A stretch of DNA of 64,000 nucleotides. It comes from Smittium mucronatum (Eukaryota; Kickxellomycota; Harpellomycetes; Harpellales; Legeriomycetaceae). The position numbers were made by a program, and so were the translations under genes. The DNA lies in contig LSSL01000155.1 in assembly GCA_001953115.1 (NCBI GenBank), forward strand, positions 1 through 64,000. Direction: 5' to 3'. Positions 25,331 through 36,785 of this stretch are shown in pieces. The notes beneath the pieces were generated by a model. It searched no databases and was not told where the DNA came from. It saw only the letters and a list, made by a program, of their open reading frames with translations. How positions within the stretch are numbered: the first letter of the stretch is position 1; every line of letters begins with the position of its first letter.

Positions 25331-26691
25331 AGAGAAAAATATGGAGAAAATGAGCTTGCATTAATAAAAAGATGCTCTATATCCATAAAATTTACCGCTA
25401 TTATATTTTATATAATTAACCCACGAGTATAACATCTTATTTTTAAAAAATTTGGGAGCCCACATTTTTTACTCAAATTTTAACTATCACATTGATTTCT
25501 ATTATAAAATGAAAACCTTTGTTATAAAATTTAATTTCTGAAAATAACAAAAAATAAAGCCCACAAACTCAAAGCCTAAACCTTTCATATTATTTTGTAA
25601 TTTTTCCTATAGATTCACACCATAATTTCTTTTTTCAAAATATAGTAAAAAAATTCTAATTCATATTCAAGTATCCATATTAGTAATAATTTAATCTTAT
25701 CCCTATCAAGACTTTCGTATTTATAATATTTAATTAAAATTTATGACCAATCTTTATTCCAACTTGGTTTTCGCTGATAAATCTATATCATATTGGCTAT
25801 ATTGTTGCAATTCATAAATGCATTATTCAATATATAAAAAATCGGTATGTGTTATACACATTGAGTATGAAATAGTTAAGATAAGTCCAGATTATATTAT
25901 CAACAAGTTTTTTTTAGTTGGATACAAGTTTAATCTTGCCACCATGTAACCTCATTCATATCCCACTTGAAGCTGTTTCAGTGAGATTCTTCCGGTTGAA
26001 TATATTGCACCCTTTTCGCATAGTCGTTAATCCGGTAGCCCGATAAAGGATCCGGTTACATTTAGGATAATAGTATTTATTAAATTACTTTCAATGTGTG
26101 ATTATAGCACAGTTTCTTAATATGCTGTCTTAAAATAAAATTTCGAGGTAAAAAAAAACAAAAAATTAAGACCCTTTGTAAGCAACCTTACATTAAGCTT
26201 TATAAACACAATAAACAAAACTATTTAGGCCATAAAATTGTCATTTGAGCTGTATGTCCTTTAATTGATGTCGAAAATTCTCGTAAAAACAACATCTCAT
26301 TTAACTCTTTCTTCACTATTAAGCCATATACACAATCATTTTCACATATTTGAAATATATTTAATAGTTAAACCCCCAAACAATAAGGCTCAAAAATGTA
26401 GAAATTAATTCTTAGCAAAGATGTGTGGTTTACGGATCTCAATAATAATAATAAAAGATCGCTGAAAAGGGATGTTCTTAGTTGAATTTTTTTTTTTTTG
26501 AAATTAAGCTATTGAGTTAGAAAAACGGGTTAATAGTGATTTTTTTAACTGAAATGTTTTAGTTAATGGCCATTTTCCGGGATTTGGAGGGTTGATTCGC
26601 TCTAACCAATAAATTTCACTTTTTTCTTGACAACATAGAAAAGAGTGTAAATATTGGCCATAAGCAATGCCACGGTTTAGAATACTGTCTA
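25331..26691. other. intergenic, no gene recognised
   Basis: Mostly AT-rich. A GC-richer patch at about 25940-26060 holds two direct copies of an atccggt motif but no open frame or known RNA. It may be a decayed repeat. Confidence 0.4.
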
Positions 26692-26840
26692 TTAACCCTT
26701 TCCGGGTTCAAATCTTTGATCGCTCCTATTTATGATATTAAAAATCTCAATTGTGGACTAAACTCATAAGTTCAATATTATACAAATAATAATAGTCTAA
26801 TGAAAACATTGTTCAAAAAGTGAAAACCATTTTTTTACCT
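26692..26840 (-). mobile_element. piggyBac-like MITE, copy a (one end lost)
   Basis: Begins TTAACCCTTTCCGGG and follows the family internal order (ctcctattta..., then cattgttcaaaaagtgaaaaccattttttt). The other inverted end is missing after about 26840. Orientation is set relative to copies e and f. Confidence 0.6.
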
Positions 26841-27288
26841 AGATAATATGATGTGATAAATGGTGTCAGGGCTATTGGCCTGCTGAATCAACCAATTAGC
26901 TTTCATTATTTAAACTTTTTTTGCGAATAGAAATTTTTAATTTTCCCAAATTACAAATCGTGTTTATGACTTAATCTTTTGATTATAGTGATCGTAAAGT
27001 AGGTAAAATGTCCAGTAGGTGAGATTGATGTAGGTCAATAGTCACGTCACCATGAAAACCAGATACTTACCCGATCAATCTTCTCGGGTCCTACCAGCTC
27101 TCATGTAGACAAGGTTTCATAAAATTGGTTTTAAATTAAGTTCAATCAAAAAATGAGATATCGCCACAACCCCGAATATTTTTAATTTGTAACATTATGC
27201 CCCAGGTATTTAAAAGTAAATCATCTACTAACCCTTTTTGCTTAAAGTTATATTCGTACTCACATTTATGAAAGTAAATAACTACATT

Positions 27289-27553
27289 TGGGAGATTCTT
27301 TTCAAGACCAGACACTTTTTTGCTGTGTAAACTATTAGCTAAATTTGGATTTATTTAAAACCAAACCAATAAAAATAGAAAAATACACTTTCTCTAATAA
27401 ATTTTCAAAACTTTATCTTTAGAAAATTAGCCTCTAAAATTCATATTTTTAATTACCCAATAAATTTATGTATTATCTTAGAGACACATTTCCAAATTAG
27501 GAAAGTAATAAAAATATAGTAGGAAAGTGTTCGCTCTCAAAGAGAATCTCCCA
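27289..27553. mobile_element. MITE family 2, copy 1
   Basis: 265 bp with inverted ends TGGGAGATTCTTTTCAAGAC and, on the other strand, TGGGAGATTCTCTTTGAGAG, followed on both sides by a CACTTT block. Flanked by ttt on each side. The interior shares accaaaccaataaaaata with copy 2. No coding capacity. Confidence 0.7.
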
Positions 27554-27644
27554 TTTAGCAAATGAACTCAAACAGTCAATGGAATATCAATTTACCGCAT
27601 AATAAACCCAAGTAAATGAAGGCTGGTTGCTGATAATAACATAT

Positions 27645-27814
27645 TTAACCCTTTCCGGACTAAACGTATAAAAAACGACATTGGCTTTTCGTTCAATAAT
27701 GACATTTTATTCGAATAAACTTTATAATTGAATTATTAGAGCTAATCATAGAATAGAGAATGGCATATTTGGCAAATAATTATTCAAGAAATTTTTAGGT
27801 CCGGAAAGTATTAA
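27645..27814 (+). mobile_element. piggyBac-like MITE, copy b
   Basis: 170 bp, from TTAACCCTTTCCGGAC to GTCCGGAAAGTATTAA. The ends are inverted repeats that begin with the TTAA target typical of piggyBac-type elements. The interior (attggcttttcgttcaat) aligns with copies e and f. Confidence 0.75.
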
Positions 27815-27826
27815 GCCATCTGAACA

Positions 27827-27995
27827 TTAACCCTTTCCGGACCCGAATTATTACATCACTCCTATTTGTGTTATTGTCAACTTCAATTGGATCAATTTCT
27901 TGATCTATCCAACAGTAGACATACATTTTCAATAAAGTGAAAACATTGAACAAAAAATGAGCACGTTGTTGTGCCATTTGCCCTGAAAGGGCTAA
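27827..27995 (-). mobile_element. piggyBac-like MITE, copy c
   Basis: 169 bp, from TTAACCCTTTCCGGACCC to GCCCTGAAAGGGCTAA; the right target has mutated to CTAA. It is in the opposite orientation to copy b and only 12 bp away, so the pair forms an imperfect large palindrome. Confidence 0.75.
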
Positions 27996-28058
27996 AGAAA
28001 TAATAATAAATCAGGATTCCAATTAGATTTTGATTTCGAAGAGGCTTGAGGTCTTATA

Positions 28059-28308
28059 TGGGAGAATTATTCAAGACCAGACTTCTTTTTACAATGTAAA
28101 TCATTAGCTACAATAAAATTGAAAATCACCAAACCAATAAAAATATAAAAAAATACAAACTATAATAATGTTCCTACATTCTGCCAATAGAAAAATTATT
28201 TTGTGATTTATTTTATCCAACATTTTTATTTATTATCATAATTATATTTCCAAATTAGGGAAGAGTAAATTTTTATTAGGGAAATGTCTGCTCTCTAAGA
28301 ATCCCCCA
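28059..28308. mobile_element. MITE family 2, copy 2
   Basis: 250 bp. Inverted ends are TGGGAGAATTATTCAAGACC on the left and, read on the other strand, TGGGGGATTCTTAGAGAGC on the right, flanked by tata on both sides. The interior matches copy 1 (cattagct, accaaaccaataaaaata, tttccaaattaggg). Confidence 0.7.
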
Positions 28309-29075
28309 TATAATGCAAGTTCAAAAAACCCATAATCAAAAAACTATTTGTGAAAGCTATAATCTCTAATAAACAACGCCTACATCTATATTTGTAGTCC
28401 TGGTATAATCGAGTTTGAATTTGATTTATGTCCAAGCAACAATGAGGTTGAGAAATCGATTGGGAATTGACAATAATTTTGATATTGGTATTGGAAAATA
28501 AAATAATCTCATTTTCTAATTCTCTATATTATCTAAGTGGAGCATAGGACTTCAGAGTAGAAACCAGCTCGCCACAGGTGGGTGAAATAGCCTCATTGTG
28601 GCCAATCTTTTAGATGAAATTCAAAATCCAATGATGATCTTTTATTTTTTCGCATTAATCATAAGAAATTCAACAAAATTTCATTTCTCATAATGAACAT
28701 TAGGCCTCAAAGGGGATAATCCATCTTTATATGATTAATAAACCATCCATCAAACCAAAATTAGGTACTCACACAATTAGAGCTTTAGGACATATTTAGC
28801 GAATAGGTAAACATAATTTTTACACTAATTTCTGATAGGGTATGTCTAATCCATATTATCAGAATTGTAAATGTGATGCTGTCATCAAAAAAATGTGTGG
28901 TTAGTTCTTTTAGGATGTCAATAAAATTCCTGGGTATAAAAAACCCCCTTTTCAGAGCACACGGTCCAAAAATGGTTAACTCTTCTTTCAATGCGAACAA
29001 TAGACTTTTAATAATGATATTATTGGATAAAATTATATTTCAAACAAACTGGACTTTTTTGTCCATACTAACCCT
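28309..29075. other. intergenic, no gene recognised
   Basis: Moderately AT-rich. A string ggtccaaaaatggttaac near 28965-28982 may be an eroded MITE end, but its partner end was not found. No protein or RNA gene is supported. Confidence 0.4.
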
Positions 29076-29243
29076 TTAACCCTTTCAGAGCCTATGATAC
29101 AATAAATTGCTTTCTAATTTAATCATATTACAGCATTAGTTAACTTTATTTGTGTCTATTGGAGTATTGAAGAAGTGTGCCAATCGAAATGGCAACATGC
29201 GCAAATAGAAGTGAAGAAATAATTGGGATCCAGAAACGGTTAA
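29076..29243 (+). mobile_element. piggyBac-like MITE, copy d
   Basis: 168 bp, from TTAACCCTTTCAGAGCC to GGATCCAGAAACGGTTAA. Diverged from copies e and f but with the same length and end structure. Confidence 0.65.
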
Positions 29244-29267
29244 AGGTCAGTTGGTTTAATTGTGCCA

Positions 29268-29439
29268 TTAACCCTTTCAGGGGCAATGGTACAAAAAATG
29301 GCTTTCACTTTTTGCTCAATGTTATTATTAGTTTAATTTTATTTGTATACCATTGGGCTGATAATACTTTTGCACCAATTGGAATTGCAAATATAAGCAA
29401 ATAGAGGCAAGGCACAAATTTGGGCCCGGAAAGGGTTAA
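29268..29439 (+). mobile_element. piggyBac-like MITE, copy e
   Basis: 172 bp, from TTAACCCTTTCAGGGGC to GGGCCCGGAAAGGGTTAA. It is 172 bp like copy f, with 16 differences counted by eye (about 91% identity), so these are the youngest pair. Short open frames here are artefacts of the repeat. Confidence 0.85.
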
Positions 29440-31041
29440 TGACATTTTATTCCTCACATTCAGCTTCACTTGATTTACCAACAGAATTTATCAAATTAAT
29501 GGACATCATGTGATAACTGGGCCAATAAAATCAACATACATCGCCAATGAATAAAAATAATAAATATAGTATTGCAATAGTATTATTAATGATAATTAAT
29601 TGGGTGGCCCATCAGCAAAGATTGAACGAATATTTTTTAATTTGTCAGGTTGATGATAAATTCGATGCAAATGTGATCCCTAGTCTCGATTCGATTATCG
29701 CATGATTAAAACCAGTTTCATAAACGAACTGTAAAAAAAAAAAGTCTATAATAATCATACTATCATCATGATTCGAATACGATAGAAATATAATTTTATT
29801 CTGCTAATCACAAAAAGGAAAAAATTTTCAAATCAAGATTGATTTGTAACTGTGGCCCATTCACACAATTTTGGAAATATCAGATTCTTACAACAAAACT
29901 TTGCCATTGAATTTTAGCTGCACTTATTAATAATAGTGCTTGATATGACTATGATTAGCAATCATATTGACTGCCATATGCGGATGGCAGAAACTAATAA
30001 GAAATATTGTGCGCGGAATTTATAGCAGAACAGAGAGCTTTATAAATTCTATGTTTTATTGGATATCTAGGCTTATCCCTAGTGCGCCATCATTGTGCGA
30101 TGCAATCAAAACAATTACTGGCTTAATAATTACTGAAACTAAGCGAAAAAATTTAAGCGGCGAAATACCTCCACTATTAAGGTAAACGATTACGTTAAAC
30201 ACATGTTATTGAAAACAGTAAACAATTGAGTGTAACCATAATAATTCCGAAAATCGTTTTACATACCACCAACTAACTTTTATGGGTCATGTCATCTAGG
30301 TTTGGAATCCAATAGATTAAACCCTTTTCTGCAATGGTAAATCCAAACGTAATTAACAATGTTTTTTAGATTATATATCAGAAATAATAGACTTTTAGTG
30401 TTGGAATAACAGAATAAAGATAATTGCACCAATTACTCATTATTGGGTAATTATTCAGATTTTTATTAAGCCTCAACTGCTTGACTTCTGAATAGAATAC
30501 CACACTTGAGCAAATTAATTTGCCTTTAGCGAGATTACTAAACACAATACATCTACGACTTTTTGAGTAGACTTTAACCAATACTACCCTCTCAAAACTA
30601 TAGTAAGAAAGATGTCATTAAATCTTTAGCCAACATTCGCTCAAATTATAAATCTAGCTTTTTATTGGTATAAATAATTGGTTGATTTTCATTAATCGCC
30701 ATTTCCAAATTTGAACAATATGCAAATAGGATATTTGAATCTTTCATTCCTAAAATGGAAAATTATCAATAAACAATTATATAAAAATCCATGAATTAGG
30801 TATGTCAATTGTAATAAACCAATAGTTTAAAATTTCAAGTTGATATCAGGTTAATTCTTACAAAGACTTCAGGTTTTTCAAAAATTATTCTCGGCATATT
30901 TGAGAAAAGAAAACGCCTTAGCTTCTGATTCGGTTGTGGTATGTAATCAAAAACTCCATCCAATTGGTAAATACGGGTATATTGAATTTTCTTTGAAAAA
31001 GATTGCGACCATTACATACTAGGCCTGAGGGTTGAAGAAAA
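29440..31041. other. intergenic region upstream of the Whi3-like gene
   Basis: About 29967-30185 is open on the plus strand and richer in G+C, but it has no ATG at its start and no recognised domain. It may be a decayed exon or repeat. A ttaaacccttttctgcaatgg string near 30317 may be a broken MITE end. Nothing else is supported. Confidence 0.4.
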
Positions 31042-31191
31042 ATGGAGGTGCAATCAGCGAGTAGTCTTTATGACAATAAGCCAAAATCCATTCCAGATAA
31101 GGAAAGGCACCCCCTTTGTCAAAACTGCTTAACCCTTAAAAACATTCATGATTCCCTCTATCTTCCCATTCACTCCTTTTTCCAAATTTGA
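31042..31191 (+). CDS. small ORF (49 aa) upstream of the Whi3-like gene, doubtful
   Basis: ATG to TGA, 49 codons, in a locally GC-richer patch. It contains a CQNC pair but no known domain. It lies 466 bp before the start of the Whi3-like gene on the same strand, so it could be an upstream ORF in a long leader, a lost 5' exon or chance. The opposite strand is also partly open. No function is proposed. Confidence 0.2.
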   Translation: MEVQSASSLYDNKPKSIPDKERHPLCQNCLTLKNIHDSLYLPIHSFFQI

Positions 31192-31657
31192 TTTATCCAT
31201 TTCAATCTCCCTTCTATATGTTTTATTATTTTTTCCGTTAGCATAGAGCATATAACATATCTAACTTCTGTTCTTTTCTACTTTCCTGGTTTGAAGAATA
31301 TATTTTTGTCTCCCAAATTTATATCCTGGTAGCTCTCTCCTGCCTTTCTCTTCGAATTCCTTCTAAAGAATTATATTTTGGCCCCATCAATCATTGTCAT
31401 TATATTCTTAAAGAATAATTCATTTCACTGCACACACCTCAATTACTGGTATCTTATTCTCATCTTTAATTTCACTTGCAGAAAATATATTCGAAAACTC
31501 ACCCGCAATCTTCATCTTTTTCCTATTTTTTGCTACTGGTCATTTTTCTAATTATTATACTCACACAAAACCATTTTCAATCTAGTTCTCCTTATCGGAA
31601 CTTCCATTTCACTTTACAAAACATTATAACTGGTCATTTTCCCAATCATCTTTAAGC
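31192..31657 (+). promoter_or_regulatory. pyrimidine-rich leader/promoter region of the Whi3-like gene
   Basis: The plus strand is strongly C/T-biased (ctccct, tttccc, ccttttcc tracts) over about 450 bp directly up to the ATG. Pyrimidine-rich stretches are common around fungal transcription starts. No clear TATA box or exact start site can be assigned. Confidence 0.35.
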
Positions 31658-33259
31658 ATGGATTCCCTTGAAGAAATCACCACAATATTCGTTGTTGGTT
31701 TTCCCGAAGATATGAAAGAGAGAGAGTTCCAAAATATGTTTACTTTTTCATCTGGCTTCGAAGCTGCAACATTAAAGCTTCCAACTTCTGCTGATTTCGA
31801 CAAAGATGTCATTAGTGGTTCTAAAAAACAAATCGTGAGTCCACCTTTTATTTTTGTCTTTTATTACTTTTACTTATCTCTATTAACCCCTTAGATTGGT
31901 TTCGCCAAGTTCAGATCTCGTCTGGAAGCCCTTGAAGCTAGAGATATTTTAACAGGGAGAAAGGTTGATGCCGAATACAACAGTGTTCTTAAAGCTGAGA
32001 TGGCCAAAAAAAATCTTCATACCAAAAGAGGTCTTGTTAGTATGGGTAATTCTGTATCAAATACCGAAATGAATTCTGCTTTCCCGTATAATTCCCGTAG
32101 TTTTGGCAATTTCGGTACCTCTGCTCTCAATTCTACTCGGAATCTTAAGTTAAATATAAACACCTCTCGGCAGTACGACAGATTCTCAGAAGCTCCTCTT
32201 CTCTCTGCTCCTCTAATTAGGAACGACGATCCTCTGAGGGATTCCATAGGCGGCTTTGAATCTGCTCTTGACAATTTCAACTCATATGAGAGCACTGTTG
32301 ATAGCATTTTGGATTTGGATTCTACCGCCTCTATGGGTGTCCCCAAAATTGGTGGCTTTAGGCTCTATAAGAACAATCCCGAGAGAAAATCTGCTCTTCC
32401 TGATCTTCATGCACCAATTCGTCCTTTGGATCTAGCCCCTCTTAGGACAAGATTAAGTAATTTGAATGTTGGGAACTCTGGTCCACATTCCGCTTTGGAC
32501 TACCATAGAGTCATATCCAGCCCGATTACTCCCTTAACTTCAATTGGCTCTGCCATTCCTCCGGCTCCTGGTCTTACTATTCAAATGGCCGCCACTAGAA
32601 GCATAAATTCTAATGATCAGAACCCCCCCTGCAATACTCTTTATGTTGGAAACCTCCCTGCATCTACTAAAGAAGATGAGCTTCGATCCTTGTTTCAGAC
32701 AGCCCCCGGCTACAAAAGAATGATCTTCCGCACAAAACCAAATTCTGGGCCAATGTGCTTTGTTGAATTCAGAGATGTGGCATGTGCCACTAATTCGCTG
32801 CGCGAACTTGATGGCCGTATGCTTTCTACTTCTGTTAATGGCGGAATCCGACTCAGCTTTTCCAAGAACCCTCTTGGTGTCAGATCTAATGGATTAGGCT
32901 CTGGTCAGGCCTATTCTTCCGGAGGAGTTGATGGTAATAATGAATTGGAGGATTATCATGAAGTTACTCTTGGTGAAAATAACTCATCCTTGAATTCCAA
33001 TGACAGTTCTAGTTTTGTAAGCACTCTCGTTTCACAAAACGAAGGTTTGGGACCATTTCCCATATCATCATCTTCATACCGAGATTTGAATGGCTCCAAT
33101 GGTCAATTTGGATATTCTGGCTTGGGGCTACAAGGGATCCTCAGTAATAGTTTACATTCTAATGTTAGCTTTTCTTCAAGCTCCAGTCTAAGAACATCCC
33201 CTCTTTCTTCTGAAAACTCCTCCACTCTAAGCCAAGGCATTGCACAAACTCATTATTAG
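31658..33259 (+). CDS. Whi3/Scw1-like RNA-binding protein (2 exons, 513 aa)
   Basis: Exons 31658-31834 and 31895-33259, with a 60-bp intron (GTGAGT, branch-like TTAAC, TTAG) in phase 0. Two RRMs: an N-terminal divergent one (RNP2 IFVVGF at residues 10-15, RNP1 IGFAKF at 60-65, interrupted exactly by the intron) and a C-terminal canonical one (LYVGNL about 308-313, MCFVEF about 346-351, ending LSFSKNPLG about 379-387). Between and after them lie long Ser/Asn-rich, probably disordered segments. The block NPPCNTLYVGNLP together with FSKNPLGVRS is characteristic of fungal Whi3/Scw1 proteins, which bind mRNAs in the cytoplasm and control cell size, septation or wall integrity. The ATG at 31658 is followed at once by the first RRM and no longer start is apparent. 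Symbol left blank because orthology between Whi3 and Scw1 cannot be decided. Confidence 0.9.
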
Positions 33260-33671
33260 GTTTCTAATTTTCTGAAGTCTATGACTTGACCACCATTGCG
33301 CACTATCATGCACATGTTTACATTTTTATCCCCTGAATCACTTACATTTTAAACCTGACTTATATTCAGTTTATAGCTTTCATTTTCTTCATCTTTTGCA
33401 CACATTATAATCAGATCAATTCTTAATCCTTTTTATAAGAAGAAATAAGATCTATCCTTTTTAATAAATTTTGGGCATCCTTGTATCTTTCGTGATATTT
33501 AATTATTAATTCGTTTTTTTTTGCAAATTGCCCTGCTCTATCCTTCCCTTCATGGGTGTTACGTTGATAATCCTTAATCAGGTTAATTACTATTCAATTT
33601 GATTGGCATATTTCTTTTGAATCCAGTTTGTTCTAATTACTCCTATTTGCTAGAATTCTAATAAGTCTATT
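33260..33671. other. 3' flank of the Whi3-like gene
   Basis: AT-rich, with aataaa-type strings near 33443 and 33463 that could serve in 3'-end formation. No gene. Confidence 0.35.
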
Positions 33672-33831
33672 TGGAAGAATCTTTTCAAAGCCAAAGTTTT
33701 TTTTACTGTGCAAGCCATTGGCTAAAATAAAATTAACTACCACCAAATAAATTAAAACGAAAAATGTCAGATTTTAAACAAACTACTTTATTAGCTCACA
33801 AACAGATTTAATCATTTCAAAGCTGATTTAA
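33672..33831. mobile_element. MITE family 2, copy 3 (left half only)
   Basis: Starts TGGAAGAATCTTTTCAAAGC and carries the family interior (actgtgcaagccattggct, accaccaaataaa). The right end is missing; a piggyBac-like MITE begins where the sequence stops matching. Confidence 0.55.
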
Positions 33832-34003
33832 TTAACCCTTTCAGGGGCAATGGTGCAAAAAATGGCTTTCAATTTTCGCTCAATGTTATTATTAGTTTAA
33901 TTTTATTTGTATACCATTGGGCCGATCATATTTTTGAGCCAATTAAAATCGCAGATATACGCAAATAGGGACAAGGCACAAAGTTGGGCCCGGAAAGGGT
34001 TAA
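33832..34003 (+). mobile_element. piggyBac-like MITE, copy f
   Basis: 172 bp, from TTAACCCTTTCAGGGGC to GGGCCCGGAAAGGGTTAA. Nearly identical to copy e, 4.6 kb away on the other side of the Whi3-like gene. It seems to have inserted at the end of the family 2 relic. Confidence 0.85.
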
Positions 34004-34563
34004 ACCAAGCCGTTTTCTTTATTTTCCACATTAATCCCAAGAGCTTCTATAGATAAATCCAAGTATATTTTCCCAATGGTTAAATATTCAAGTCAATCAT
34101 TTTATTAATTCAGAGGATTTAATAATCATCTTAAGTCTGATTTATTATTCCCCAAGACACTTTATGTAAACACAGGCCTGTTTTCATCGTTTACGCTTAG
34201 ACTACAAGCTTATTTTGAGCTAAGCCCAATCCATTTTCCCCGATGACTTTTTTGAATTAATTTATTGGCTTACTTCTTTGCTATTCCTATTTCGCTTTAA
34301 ATACTGTAGTATTTTCATAAGCATTAAAAGTTTTTTCCACAAAAAATTAAAAAAATAACCATCATTATTTACTACTTTAATAATTTTCTTTTAAAGAAAA
34401 TACAGAAAATAAACAAGAAAATAAAGCAAATTTTACTAGATCATATTTATCATTCACTTATCAAATTTTTGTGTGGTGTATATAATCTTGGGGTAAAAAA
34501 ATTAGTATTTTGGTATTTCATCTCTTATTTTTAAATTATAATAATAATCATAATCCAGTTAAA
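34004..34563. other. intergenic, no gene recognised
   Basis: AT-rich with no supportable frame. Confidence 0.4.
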
Positions 34564-35800
34564 TTATGAATTTATTATTTTGAAAAACAGGAAGCAATTC
34601 AACAATATCGAGTATACTCGAAAAATCGATAGATTGAGGATATCATATATCAAAAGTTTAGATGATGTCAAATATAAGTTTCTCAAATGCAAAAAAAGTT
34701 TTTTTAAAGGCTTTTTGACTGAACTGAAAATAGTAAAACCCCGATAAGTAAAATTAAACCCTATCCAAAAACTGATCATTTGTAAAACAGCTTTCATCAA
34801 GAATTTAAAACCGAAAAACACAAAATTTTGATCTTTATTGATTGGGATGCAAACAAAAAACAAGAAATCGTTCTTTTGATTAAGTGGGATCGAAAATAAA
34901 TATAAAAAATTTAAACAGTCGTCAAAAAATACTGAATAAAAATTTTGAAATTTTTTTTGGTTTCTGCAAATAATCTTGAAATATGCTGCAAGAAATTTAT
35001 AGAAAATCACATCTTCTGTGGAATATATATATATAAGATTAGAAATCAGAAATTGACAAGTTTAGATATATTATTAAATCAGAATAGTTGATGGAATTAC
35101 TTTCAAAGTTTGTGAATATGCACCTGTAGTCGACTTTTAGATTGTTAAAAGGATAATATCTCGCCATAGTCTTTGTATTTACGGTCATGGATCAAAAAAT
35201 AATACTTGTGGAGATAGGTGTTGCAAAAAATGACGATTATAAGTCCGACTTGTGTATATTTAACCCTATAAAAAAAGGCTTGATAAAAAATAGGATTAAA
35301 CAGAATACAAAAAATTTAATTAAAAACTCGGCTGAAGCAATTTCTAAGGTTTATAAAGCTTTTAACTATACCATGAGCAGAAATAATTGCTAGTATCATG
35401 TATCCAAAAAAAAATATCTAGAACCCTTAATACCGATAATAAAAATTATAAAAATTACACGATATATGATTTACATAGGATGAAGCCCATTCCCACGAAT
35501 CATTTTTTCGAAATTTCAAAAAAAATGATCAAATTGAAATTTTATCAAATAACTAAAATACATGATGACATTGAAAAAATTTACGGTAATTGATTTTCAA
35601 AATACCCTAACTGGAATTAAAGATTCGATATAACCTCACCTTTGAAAAACAATCGATATAAAGGTTCAATGGAACAATTAAAGAAAAACATTCTGAATTG
35701 AATAAAGTATCCTTAATATAAATAATTGATATTACTTATAAAAAATTTAATAATCTTCGGAATATCGCATTCCGAAACTTGATAAGATTGACTATAACTA
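34564..35800 (+). pseudogene. MULE transposase pseudogene 3
   Basis: Plus-strand relic. An N-terminal Lys-rich part opens near 34568. The first catalytic motif DGITFKV lies at 35090-35110 (family D-G-T-F-K). A helical frame follows at 35187-35593. The third-motif block reads SPLKNNRYK and, one frame over, RFNGTIKEKHSEL, at about 35630-35700. The spacing matches a complete DDE region, but every section is in a different frame and stops are common. It ends against the C-tract gap. The antisense open stretch at 34564-35010 is a shadow. Confidence 0.55.
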
Positions 35801-35821
35801 AATATCCACCCCCCCCCCCCC

Positions 35822-36255
35822 NNNNNNNNNNNNNNNNNNNNNNNNNNNNNNNNNNNNNNNNNNNNNNNNNNNNNNNNNNNNNNNNNNNNNNNNNNNNNNN
35901 NNNNNNNNNNNNNNNNNNNNNNNNNNNNNNNNNNNNNNNNNNNNNNNNNNNNNNNNNNNNNNNNNNNNNNNNNNNNNNNNNNNNNNNNNNNNNNNNNNNN
36001 NNNNNNNNNNNNNNNNNNNNNNNNNNNNNNNNNNNNNNNNNNNNNNNNNNNNNNNNNNNNNNNNNNNNNNNNNNNNNNNNNNNNNNNNNNNNNNNNNNNN
36101 NNNNNNNNNNNNNNNNNNNNNNNNNNNNNNNNNNNNNNNNNNNNNNNNNNNNNNNNNNNNNNNNNNNNNNNNNNNNNNNNNNNNNNNNNNNNNNNNNNNN
36201 NNNNNNNNNNNNNNNNNNNNNNNNNNNNNNNNNNNNNNNNNNNNNNNNNNNNNNN
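35822..36255. other. assembly gap, 434 N, in a poly-C tract
   Basis: Bounded by 13 C's (35809-35821) and 15 C's (36256-36270). A C tract this long is striking in such an AT-rich background. The true length and content are unknown. Confidence 0.95.
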
Positions 36256-36270
36256 CCCCCCCCCCCCCCC

Positions 36271-36785
36271 GAAATTACATTATTTTTTATCTAGAAGGTT
36301 ATTTTAAAAAAAAAAATTGGTGTCAGAAAACTTTTTGGAAAATCTAACTTCAAATTCATTAAGATTTATATTCTTATGTCATTCTTTTTCAAACTTATTT
36401 TCAATTGCGAAAGTATTTAAAGACTTTTATTTTATTTTTGCAAATATAAATACTAAAAAATACAAATATTTGTATTATTTTTGCTTCAATTATTTGAATA
36501 AAAATAAATTTCAGAAAAATTAACATTTTTTTAAAAAATTCGCTAAAATATACTAATAGAAACTGCGTTGATACAAGGGAAAATAAAAAACGGGAGATAA
36601 AAAAGATAAAAAATACCATTAAAAATCACAATTCAGAGCAGTTACTTTTTTTTGAATAAGATTATTTAAGTTTAACATTTATTTATTTTTTTTGCCACGG
36701 AATTTTATTGTAAGATAATTTCATTAAAAACTATACTAAAAAAACATGATGAAAAAGAAATGTATAGAAAAGAATATTATACTGA
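36271..36785. other. intergenic, no gene recognised
   Basis: Overlapping short frames on both strands reflect AT richness only. Confidence 0.4.

Noticed and set aside
29177..29404. Plus-strand open frame of 75 codons.
   Set aside because: It runs through MITE copies d and e and has no coding features.
29967..30185. Open stretch of 72 codons with higher G+C.
   Set aside because: Starts at TTG rather than ATG, no recognised domain, and another frame is open over its first part; kept only as a note.
32017..32346. Minus-strand open frame of 109 codons.
   Set aside because: Shadow of the Whi3-like coding exon on the plus strand.
35779..36294. Open frame with a poly-proline start spanning the second gap.
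   Set aside because: Artefact of poly-C and N.
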